DNA of 64,000 bases from Monoplex corrugatus (lineage: Eukaryota; Mollusca; Gastropoda; Littorinimorpha; Ranellidae), in the NCBI GenBank assembly GCA_030674185.1, contig JAPXFY010000015.1, positions 16,867,017-16,931,016 of the forward strand, given 5' to 3'. Every line of letters begins with the position of its first letter. The stretch's first letter is position 1. The notes under the pieces were generated by a model that saw only the letters and a program-made list of their open reading frames with translations, made no database searches and was not told the origin of the DNA. Below, in pieces: positions 34,345 to 64,000 of this stretch. The position numbers were made by a program, and so were the translations under genes.

Positions 34345-35860
34345 TTCGTACTTTCTCTTTCTGGAACAAGCGGAAGTTGTACATGATGATTTCCCTTGAA
34401 CGTTTGTTTCATTGGTTGTTTTGAAAGACACAGCGCCATTTCTAAAACTGCGATTCACAGGTGAGAAATTTTGAGTTGCTTGACTTGAACTGTGTTTGGG
34501 GTCGTAAAACTTGTTGATCATAATCAATGCAGTTAAAATTGGTTCCTTCTTTGTCATCTGATATTTTTCCTTTTACTGATGGATCATAAACCTTGAAAGT
34601 GTTTGTGAACTCTGTCAGCAAATGAGCAACGCACGCAAACACTCTCACAACTGTGACAACACACACTGTACTACACAGTAACACACACGTATGCCCTATA
34701 CATTGCAGACGTTATGATCTAAAGCTTTGTTTTGATATTTAACTCTGGAATGCCTGAGTTTTAGAATTAATTTTAGCATAATGTTAAAGTAAGATGTGAT
34801 TACATACAATTACACACAACTGTGACAACAATATCATGAATATGTCATATGCACATGACATGTAGTGATGTACAGTTAACAGTAACAAAGTCGATTCAAC
34901 GACGATTGATATCATTGATTATACTATAGTATACTCAAGGACAAGATTTTAACTTGGGAAGTGAAGCAGGCTTGCAGAGTAGCTGCAGTGAGTATCACTC
35001 GTCTGCAACAGACGAGTATTCGGAACGGGAAAGTAACAAGTCAGTCGCAATTTAAAGCGAAAGACCTAGGCTAAGTTAGAAAGTAATTGCACCAAACTGA
35101 ACTTTTACTTTACCTTCGCGTCGAAACCGAAACAGTGAATGTGATTGAATCAGTGAATGATTCTAAATCGCCTATCACCAAATCTATAGGCCTAGCCTAT
35201 GCCTAGTTTATAAATTATCTTGAAAAATGAGTCATCTTAATTTTTTGTTGTTGATAGGCCTATTTCATAGCCTATGTAAGCAGTAGGCTTAGGCTTTTCA
35301 ATTTAAACTCAGAGCTTAGTTTTAAAAACCTTTCCACGTTTGATAATTTTGGTGGATGGCAAGACTAAATCTACCCATAGGCTTTTTAAGTTATTTGAAA
35401 TTATTATGCCTGGGATATAGGCCCTATCATTGGTTGTATCTGAGTATGGGTCAGTTTTAAAATTTTGACTTAGTGTACGACATTGCCTTAGACTAGAGTT
35501 TGACTTTCTTAGTGTACGACATTGCCTTAGAGTTTGACTTCATCATGAAAGTAAAAATGTTCCATAATCCATAAATCCAGCATGTAGCCTAGGCTTAAAC
35601 AAACACAAACTGAAAAATTCCTTATCTTATTCTTAGGTTTTAGTACCATATTCATGGGTTATGATGGGAGGGTGTGATATAGAATAGATGATATACTACT
35701 AGTACTACTGTTAAGATTGTAAGTTGTTCTTGTATAGCACTGTTCTCTAATGGCTCATGTGATTTTGAGTCATTGTGCATTGCAGTATATTTTACACACA
35801 GACTTGCTTTTTAAGAATATGCGTTAGACAATTTGATCATATTTGATTATGCTGTTGCAT
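34345..35860. other. intergenic; possible KIF20 upstream region
   Basis: Unique AT-rich sequence. A duplicated block (CTTAGTGTACGACATTGCCT) occurs twice near 35470-35530. The first non-coding exon and promoter of KIF20 probably lie between here and 37400 but were not found. Confidence 0.5.
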
Positions 35861-35862
35861 AG

Positions 35863-36261
35863 TCTGAGGCAAGTTTCATAAGGCATAGCAAGTAAGCTAA
35901 AGCCAGATGCTAGCAGCCGGCTAATCTGGTCATAGCAAATCTAGCAAAACCAAGATGGCAGAACGCATGAAAAAACATGCGAAGTTGTTTACTCTGAGTG
36001 AAATTCCGGCGATCCTTTGCCTGATGTCTTTTCAGTACTGACAAACATCATAACCACTTTTGCTACAATGTAATTACAACAGCAACAGAGGATAAAGATG
36101 TGAATCTTAATGCACACACAGTTGCCATCTCGAAATTGTAAGCTAGCACCTCTTGAGACCGCCACATTTTGCTAACTGAGCCACTAGCTTTGCTTTCTTT
36201 AGATTGGCTTGTTTTAGCTAGCTGTGTCTCACTTTGCTATACCTATGGAACTCGCCTCAGA
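35863..36261. mobile_element. MITE with about 30-bp terminal inverted repeats
   Basis: The left end TCTGAGGCAAGTTTCATA is matched on the other strand by the right end TCTGAGGCGAGTTCCATA, and both continue with -GCATAGCAA-/-GTATAGCAA-. No open frame. The target duplication is unclear, so the superfamily is not assigned. Confidence 0.62.
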
Positions 36262-37024
36262 TATTTGGTGGGTATGTAAGCTGGATGTTTATCCTGTTTC
36301 CGTAAGCTAGCCACTGACATCATTTACAGGATTTTTTTAACATGCACATTTGATGCTCTGCATAAGTTGAAATGGGGTTAAAGTACAGACACATGGCAGA
36401 CTTACGCACATGGTTGACTTGGGAGATGGGGAAAGTCTCCATCCTGTACCCCACCAGGTGATAGACATCCAACTTGCAATTGAAAATCTGACTTCTTACC
36501 TACTTGAATGTCATGCCTGTAGGTATATACTATTATTTAGTATTAATTTTATTCAGTGAGGACTGATGTACAATGGCTTTAAATGTGAATATTTTTAAAC
36601 TGGTGCCTGATTCTGCTAAGTGCAGTAGTTGATGAACAAATGAAACTTGGTATATTGATTTCCAGTTCATAGTTCATGGGTTCATGCAGCACACGAAAGC
36701 GCACCATTATTTTGGTTTGAGCGTAGGCATGAATGTTACTATTTATACCTATAACATTATCAGATGTCAAAAAATGAAAACATGGTGAAACTGACACAAC
36801 CAAACCAGATGATTTGAGTTTGATCCTGTGAGGATAACATCTGACAGGTGAAGGATGTAAATTTGTCTGATGTCCCAACCACAGTGCCTGAAGAAAAAAA
36901 TTGAATGATTACTACTACTACAACTACAGTGACACGTTCTCCCCGAGGAGAGCAATCTAAATTTGGTAAATCAATTGTAACGAAAATCAACAACAAAAGA
37001 GAGAAAAGAAGAAAAATATAAATT

Positions 37025-37285
37025 GAACGGATACAGTAGCTAGTCAATTGGTAAAATGTTGGACTTCCAGTCGGAAGGTCTGGGGAGTCGGTATTACCTG
37101 GATACCCCCAGCAGGTATGTAAAAGATCAAGATTTCTCTGATCTCTCAAGTCAGCATGGTTACATGTGTACAGATCTCTTGTTATTTGACCTCTTTCATG
37201 TGAATACACACGCAGAACATCTAGTATGCACATTCAAGGTCCTTACATTAAAGTTCCATACCTGTAGAGGATGATGAGAGGTGAA
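37025..37285 (+). mobile_element. tRNA-derived SINE upstream of KIF20
   Basis: The head AGTCAATTGGTAAAATGTTG and the B-box-like GGTCTGGGGAGTCGG resemble the head at 27365. The body is diverged. It ends about 200 bp before the KIF20 start codon. Confidence 0.5.
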
Positions 37286-37489
37286 TTTATCACCTGTGCA
37301 GCACTTAATGCATGGGTACGGTGCTGTTTGCTTCTGTCATGTTCATATTCATAATAACAGATAGAAACCTAGTGGATAGTGGAACTTCTGCTAAAGTCTA
37401 TTTGGATGAAGAATGGAGCACACCCTTTGAAACTTAACTGTATTTTGATGTTTGTTCCAGTGTCAAATGTTAACAAATCTGACAACACA

Positions 37490-57110
<19,621 letters not shown>

Positions 57111-57589
57111 GGAGACGTATATTCTATGTGCATTCCTCTATTGATGGCATCTGTGGGGCCATTTTTGGGCAAATTTTTTTTAGTCTGGTGCTTAGCCTTA
57201 TATTGATATCTTCACACTATTGGTGGCATAATTTTTAGAATAGCATCTGGTGTCAATGACTGGGTTTTAATTAGTGTCATTTTAATGTAGTCCATTTACC
57301 CTGTCCTGATTTCCAGATGTGACATTTTTGCTGTCCCACCTTCTGTCTGACTTTAGTGCTTTAGTGACATTACCTTCATGACCGTCCTTTCAGCTCTCCA
57401 GCAGTACCAAATCCATGTTCGTTCTTCCCCAGCGCCAGTACCAGGAAGTCTGAGAGCACAAAAATGATACTGATTGCTTACCCATAAACACTAGACCAAA
57501 TGCAAGAGACCACCACTGTGTTCCTCCACTGATCATCCCCATCAATCGTTGAAATCAGGGTTTAAAGGAAAGTTATCTCAGACTCAGAA

Positions 57590-57615
57590 ATGGGGGGGGG
57601 GGGGGGGGGGGGGGT
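57590..57615. repeat. poly-G run
   Basis: About 22 consecutive G. Similar runs occur at 16837-16853 and about 18154-18174. Confidence 0.9.
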
Positions 57616-58000
57616 TATTGTGACAACAAGGCGTGATCTGCTGTAGAATCTGAGACAATTTTTACATTAGGACTCTTAGAATGGGGCTGATATACTGTGG
57701 TTAACTTTTGGTTTGATCTTGAGACAATTGGCTGAGTTTTGATTCAGCACTTGCTAAGCATAACAGGATGTAGGGTTTTTTAATGTATACATTTTGTTAT
57801 GCAGAGGTTGTCCAGTAGATAGCTGCAATGTCTTTAATAACTAAAACAATTTTTTTTGGAAGGATATTGCACTCAAGGAGGTTATCTTTGTGCTCACCAC
57901 TTTATTTTTCGTCCCATTTTCTGTGTCTTAATAACTTAAAACGTAATTGTCACAGCACTTTGAAACTTTACACACACTTGACCAAATCGTTTCATTATCT

Positions 58001-58006
58001 AATAAA
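58001..58006 (+). promoter_or_regulatory. candidate polyadenylation signal AATAAA, KIF20
   Basis: First AATAAA noticed downstream of the KIF20 stop, followed by an A/T-rich stretch. A second AATAAA at 60906-60911 lies beyond the 59716 transposon. Neither is proven. Confidence 0.25.
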
Positions 58007-59599
58007 AAAAAATTTTTTGCAGATGTTTGTAACATCATTTGTGATGTGATGTTATGGCCATGTTTGGTATTGAGCAGTAGCATACTTTCATTAGAACTGA
58101 ATGTTGTGAATGAAGTTCTGTTCTGGCACAGACTCACAAAGGGGTGTATGGGACTTTCACAGACTGCACTTTATGAGTGGTTGCTATTCTTTATAAATGA
58201 TGAAATGACGTTAAGTGTAAGCATAGTTTGTGGAGGCTAGTAGAAGATGCTGACAAGGAGACAAAACGTTAAAAAAAATTTGAATGAAGACAGGAAGATA
58301 TGGTATGGAGAGATCGTTCATGATATTGGTATGTTGCAGCAAAGTGGGTTCTGCACCCCTTACTGAATATCAGAAACAGGCACGTGTCACTGTTGTAAAG
58401 ACTCTATTGAACAGGTTAAAAAATGAGAGCAACAGATTTCAAATCAGACAGTTGCCACTGACAAAACCTGGGTTAGAAGCAATGAGCCAGAATTAAATAG
58501 ACTGATCAGAATGGCACATTCCTGTGTCTCCAAAGCCCACCAGGGTCAGGAGAAAACAAAAATTTAAAATGATCATATGTGCATGCAATAACACGGGTGT
58601 ATTGTCAGCATATCGCGTTCCATTGGGACAAACTGTTAATCAAGATTACAAGATGTGTCTGATGTTAATTGCTAAGGCTTGCAATCTAAAAGAAACGTGA
58701 AATACTGTTAAAGGATTTGCCAATGATATTATATGACAACACATCCTGCTACAAAGCAGAGAGGGTGATGTCACTTATGATAGGGCACTTCACCACACCG
58801 TGTCTATTTCTCCATATAGAAACCTCGCCCACTTTGATCTGTTCCCTGAATTGGAAAAACCCTTCATGGAGTTAGTTGCTATGACTTAGAAGATTTAGAG
58901 GCGGCCAAGTAGGTACAACCTGTCAACTCTGGTTGCCTGGTAAAAGATATTTTTGATCTTTACAATGGATGGGAATCAGTCTTTCAGGACAAGGGATGTT
59001 ACGCTGAAGGACTGTAGAAAAGTACTGATCATTGTTGTACTTTTTTTTTAATTGAATTTTATTTATTTTATTTTATTTGTTTATTTATTTTTCTACATTT
59101 GTATTGACATATTCTTATCTATCCAATGACCCTTGTAGACCATTCTGGCAGGTAACTTTTGAATCATAAACTTTTGATTTCTATTGTGTGTTCTCATACC
59201 AGAGGAAAAGAAATCCGCTTCATGTAATCATATCAGATAATGAATTTCAACTTGAAATCAATTAACCTCCCCACCACACTCCTTTCATGGTGCATTGAAA
59301 GGTTTGTGAGTGCTTTAATTGTATCAAAGTCAAAAGAGGGGAAAAGGGTGATTGGTGAGGGTTTATTCCAGTTTTTTTGTAAGATCCAGTGGAAAATTGA
59401 CTGGTTGTGGGGGGAAAGTACTTTGAAGAATGTTCCACACCCTCCCTTCTTCTGCATGCATGCACACCCCCCTCCCAAATTAATTGTACAGTTAAATTGG
59501 GGATGAAGGACAAAGCGTTTTGAACAAACATCGTGATATCAGAATTCCTGTTCCCTAATATACAGGCTGTGGATCCTGATCTGTTGTCCTTATTCTTTA

Positions 59600-59640
59600 T
59601 TGTTGTTGTTGTTGTTGTTGTTGCTGTTGCTGTTGTTGTT
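59600..59640. repeat. (GTT)n microsatellite
   Basis: About 13 TTG units with two GCT variants. Confidence 0.85.
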
Positions 59641-59715
59641 TTCCTTTTGTTTGTTTTACATTCTTTCCTTTCCTTTTGTTTTTCCTTCCTTCGCTAGTTC
59701 ATTCTGTCATCTTTT

Positions 59716-59817
59716 CATGGGTGAAAGTAGTTCCGGAGTGTTCCGGAATTCCGGAATGAACCGATTGACAAAAGTTCTTTTCCGGAATGGCAAACTTGAC
59801 TTCAGGAAAATGCCAAT

Positions 59818-59850
<33 letters not shown>

Positions 59851-60332
59851 AAGAGAGAGAGAGACAGTCTTTCACACTGTCAGCTCGGCTTATCTGCATA
59901 ATTCAATTATCTATATTATTTTTCCATTAGTCTTCGTTTGTATCGAACAGCTTTCTTCACTGGTGCTTGGCAACACAGAAAGGGTTTAAAGTTACTTCCC
60001 TTCCTTTTCATTCTTGCTCATGCGCATTCCGAGTCTAAACCGGGGGAAAAAAAAGTTTGCGAGCGAAGATTTGTATCGACAGCAAATTTGGGCCTAACAC
60101 ATGCGATAGCAACAATGAAGGGCGTGCCTGTTAATGCAGATGTTTCTGCAATAGACAAATCAGTAAAAAAACAAGTGGCGATGGCTCTGGCTAGAAGAAG
60201 AAGAAGATGGCGATTGTTTCAAAGTGTTTCCATTGCTTCAGGAATGGACGCAGGTTTTCAGGAATGGGAACATTTAGAGGACATGGAAATTTAAGGTTTC
60301 AGGATTGGGAGATTTTTTCACTTTCACCCATG
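59716..60332. mobile_element. 617-bp non-autonomous DNA transposon
   Basis: 13-bp inverted repeats CATGGGTGAAAGT (left) and ACTTTCACCCATG (right), flanked by a possible 6-bp TCTTTT duplication (59710-59715, 60333-60338). The interior has repeated TTCCGGAAT/TTCAGGAATG motifs, a 29-30 base A tract (about 59820-59849) and no transposase. The T-rich flank makes the duplication only suggestive. Confidence 0.55.
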
Positions 60333-60339
60333 TCTTTTT

Positions 60340-62500
60340 TTTCACAGTTTTTTGTTTAAAAAAATTTTTTGTTACTGCTGTTGTCCTGTTTCTTTATTTC
60401 TTTGTTTATTTATCTATTTAGTTAGTGAATGTGAATGTTGATAAGCCGTCTGTACAAAGGGGACAGCCCTAACACTGGATGAGTGAACATTTTTGTGGTT
60501 GTTGTCTTCTCTCACCTCCCTGTCTGTTCCTATACTTTATAACTTACGGTGCTCTCTCCACTGACACATCTATATCATGTGATGTTAAGTATTTTTGTGT
60601 GTCGTGTACAGAATTTGCACCTAGTTGTCATTTCTATGCATATTGTACATTGTAAGTATTTAGCATTTGGCTTCATATACTGTACCATGTCAAATTATTT
60701 GCATTGTGGCACCAGTGGGACGCTCCGTTTCGACCTAAATTTGGTAGCATCTATACTGGTAAGAATTAATAGCCCACGCAAGGCACCTTGTAGGTTCCAG
60801 CACCCTCAATGCGTGCGCATGAACCACATTTGCTATCTGCATCATTTCAGTGCTTTTTTTTTTTTTACATGATGCAAAGTCTCCCTCTTTGTCAAAGAAT
60901 AGCATAATAAACCATAAATAATTTTTTAGAAAAAAGTAATTGAAGTGTCATCTTATAACATCAGAACTGCCATTGTTGGAAATCAATCACAGAGGTAGAT
61001 AGATGGAATACTAGCTCAGTTGTACATTACTCTCTTCAGGTTGTGTTGACTGTTATTGTGTGATTTGTTAGAAGGCGCCCTCAGGCCTGGTACATCTGAC
61101 TTCACCTCTGTAGGTTTTCTGTATAAGTTAATTTGTCCTTAGTTGAGGGCACTAGACCTGTCCTGTGCGTGCAAGGGGCTGAGGCTTTTTTTGTGGCCCT
61201 TATCTGCCTGATGGTTCAGTTGTAGGACATAATTGTTATTATATGGTATTTTTAGTGTAGCATTGTCAGGTGCCACCCTGCGAACCTTCACATCTGAAGG
61301 CCATGTACTGTCTATCATATGCAACCTGCTGGTTTGGGGACTGTCGTCCCTGTACCAAGTTGGAGGCAGTCTTTCCCAACACTCTGTTGATATTATCACC
61401 TTGCTATGCTACGGAGCTCGTGAGCTTGCAGTTCTGGATGTTTCTGTGTTGTTCAAGTGGTGCATTTCAATTTTCTGTCAGATATATCTGTTTAGAAAAA
61501 ATGGAAGATGATAAGTGGTGAGTTTGCAAATTATTCTGAATGGAAAACTTTACAACAGAAAATGACCAAGAGGGATGCAGAAAACAAAACAAAACAAAAT
61601 TTTGAGAGAAAACTTCCATTTATTAACACATGCTCTACCAAGTATCACAAGAGCTGATCAGCAACAATTAGCTAGGCCTGCCTAATCGATGCCCATCAGC
61701 ACTTGTAAGACACAGTCAGTACATGTAATATTAACATCATACGCAATTTTAGCAACACCAACACCACAAAAACAAATGAACACAGCTTGCTCTTGGTCAA
61801 TATTTATTATACAAAAAGGAGCAAAATGTTACAAAAATACATTATCTAGCAAGAATGATATTTGGCACTATTTGGATGTGTTATGTTTAAAGGGAATTAA
61901 TTCAGGCAAAACCAGTAGAAACAGATGTTTAGTCCATCATACACCAGATATTCCCTGTACTGCCAATTTATGCTAGGACCCTCAAGAAATTGATGGTTCT
62001 AGAACTGTTTTTAGGAATTTATCCAGGTAGGACTTGTATGGAAATATATGAAAAGATGAGACTGATGCCATCATGAGAATATATTTTGCATATAGTTCCT
62101 GTTTTTGGTGTTGGAAATACTTTGTGGTGTGGATGCATGATTCTCCATGCCAGTTCTGACTTGTGCAACTCTGTGATTATGTAGTGATGTGACTGAATAA
62201 TTTCCCAAGACATGATCCAACTTAGCAGACATGCAGTTCCTTAATCCTACAGAATTTGCGTGTCTTACATTTGAAGAATGAGGCAAACTCTGAAACTGAA
62301 TTGAAGTCAAATGTTATATGATTTCAGTAGATGATTACTATTTCTCGCCAGTTTATTGCTGATTGTAAAAAGAAAAGAAAAAAAGGGACAAATAGTTTGC
62401 TTAGTTATGAAACTTTGATGAAAATGGTCAGTCTGTTGAAATCTTACTTGACTTAATTTTTTAAAATATTTTTTATAGCATTCTGAATTTTTTTTTAGAT
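60340..62500. other. intergenic, mostly featureless
   Basis: 61139-61280 shares blocks with 51060-51160 (GCC-TTA-CTG-TTGATGG type), so it is dispersed repeat. Otherwise nothing supported. Confidence 0.5.
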
Positions 62501-62509
62501 GTGTGTATG

Positions 62510-62675
62510 TGTATATATTGTTTTGTCCACACTGTGCAGGCGATGTGCTGCTGCACAGTCTGCATACTCTGTCTTTGGTGGACATGCATGCCGGGTATTT
62601 TGGGATGTTTTCATGTTTCATAAATCTGTGGATTATGACATGACTAAACATGATCCTCAACATGTGTAGTCGATG
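62510..62675 (-). mobile_element. SINE body fragment
   Basis: On the minus strand it contains ATACCCGGCATGCATGTCC and GACAGAGTATGCAGACTGTG, matching the 'cagcatgcaccc .. gagtatgg' blocks of the other SINEs. The tRNA-like head is missing or beyond recognition. Confidence 0.5.
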
Positions 62676-62679
62676 TTTT

Positions 62680-64000
62680 GTGAGCATATACACACAAAAA
62701 GTGCTCACACAAGTACACATGTGCACACGCTTGTGCGGGGGGACACACATACAAACAAACAAAAGGCATGCAGAAAAAACGAATATTACCTGACACAAAC
62801 CTATTGTTTTTGGACTAATTTTGCTTTGTCAATTGTAAAGAACAGAATACACTGTTGCAAGTACTTGAGCTGGCGTCCACCTGGAGGAAAAAACAATGTG
62901 GAAGGACTGACATTAGTTGCATGATTTTGCTTGTTTTACAGTTAGACTAAAGAAAAAAACAAAAACATTTTGAAAATATCAGTGAGAGATGTGGAAGAAG
63001 GAGACAAAGCGCATTGCAAAGTGTCTTGTTTTTCACATCGTCTAAAATGTTGCATATACACTTCTCTTTTTTACTCTAAATTCAGAGAATTCACATAACT
63101 CGTTCTGCTTTGGAAGAATATTGAAGTAGAGTGTGACTTTCATATCTTAGTTGTCAATCGAGTCGGTTGATAATCATTTTATTTTGTACATTTTAGGGTG
63201 ACCTCTTGACAGGTGTAGTCCATCTGTGATATTTCAAGTTGCGAATGTGAAAGGATGGTTTAGATTTGATGAGATACCTTTGAATTATAATGTTATAATG
63301 TTACCCCTCTCCCCGTTGTTTCTTTGTTAATCACAATTTTAACATTGTTTACATTATTATGTAACGGGACATAGTGACATGATATCGCTTAACCGTGAAT
63401 CGTAGGAAGGTGAATGACACTGTAATGTCATGTTCACATGTTGGGTTTTCAACATAAAGACATGAGGGTTTTCTGTCTCGCACACACACACACACCACAC
63501 ACACACACACACACCCAATCCTTTTTCCTATACAGAGGTCTGAATTTTAACTCAAATTCCTGATATTAGACTGAAAGAGTTTGAGACAATTTTGCTGTAT
63601 TTTTCATGAAGTTTTAATAGTAATTTGAAAGGCAGTTTTGTTGTATTTTTCATGAAGTTTTTTATACGAATGCATTTTACTGAAACAGAAAATATCAGTT
63701 TTATGCCTTTTTTTCCCCCCTCTCAGTGGTTTCTCATCTGTGCAGTGGAATTGTTAAGGCTTCTATGCTCCATTATCCTCCTCATTATTATAATTATTAT
63801 TATCATCATTATTATTATTATTTTCTTTCTTCCTTTTTTATTTACAAAGGTAATTTATAAAAGCTTGTCTGCTACATTATTCAATTCTCAGTCTATATTT
63901 TTTATAAACGAAAAAAAAAAAGACCCGCCCTATATTATTCATCTATGTGTGTCACTATGTGTTGCCGTTTTGTTACCATGTCTTGAAAAGAGAATGTTTG
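62680..64000. other. intergenic, no gene seen
   Basis: AT-rich, a short direct repeat TTTGTTGTATTTTTCATGAAG-type near 63590-63660, and ATT-rich runs near 63785-63825. Confidence 0.5.
63478..63515. repeat. (CA)n microsatellite
   Basis: Short CA run with CC break. Confidence 0.88.

Larger units (their letters stand above)
57111..59715. other. KIF20 3' UTR and flank
   Basis: Single-copy-looking sequence with a poly-G run. A 70-codon frame at 58284-58496 has no recognised motif. Confidence 0.55.

Overview
This is a eukaryotic, almost certainly animal, genomic window. It has spliced genes with GT-AG introns, a complete kinesin gene, a Golgi-type sulfotransferase gene and very dense microsatellites. 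Several tRNA-derived SINEs resemble repeats I associate with gastropod molluscs (a core reading roughly 'acgttaaagatc', then a 'gtatgg-ctgc-catggcgg'-like block). A marine gastropod is my best guess, from memory and unverified by any search.

Layout. 1-9100: no host gene. This part holds a decayed LINE 3' part (890-1935, minus) between direct repeats, then microsatellites and local duplications. 9118-19823 (minus): a six-exon carbohydrate sulfotransferase of the HNK-1ST/C4ST family, a type II membrane protein of about 620 residues with introns full of SINEs and simple repeats. 19860-28480: intergenic, with a LINE remnant, SINE pieces and long CT, CATA and CA tracts. 28590-29880: a 5'-truncated LINE with RNase H, inserted in a CA microsatellite. 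30063-33115: a 3,053-bp DNA transposon of Ginger type with 71/90-bp terminal inverted repeats and a TGCA duplication. It codes for a retroviral-type integrase followed, in the +1 frame, by a Ulp1-like protease and a PHD finger. 33763-34090: a LINE 3' end. 35863-36261: a MITE. 37490-57110 (plus): an 18-exon kinesin-6 gene (KIF20A/MKLP2-like), about 1,095 codons. 57111-64000: 3' flank with a second non-autonomous DNA transposon (59716-60332) and SINE pieces.

The two host genes look unrelated in function: Golgi glycan sulfation, and mitotic spindle midzone/cytokinesis. Most of the unusual structure lies in the mobile elements: the Ginger-like element, a family of palindromic TTAA-flanked foldback MITEs (one inserted inside a larger MITE, in two places), a dimeric minisatellite in a kinesin intron, and several hairpin or duplicated segments. 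Exon borders were placed by eye from reading phase and splice signals. Each internal junction of the kinesin gene keeps the frame; one kinesin frameshift (56598-56631) and one sulfotransferase junction (10851/9446) stay unresolved.
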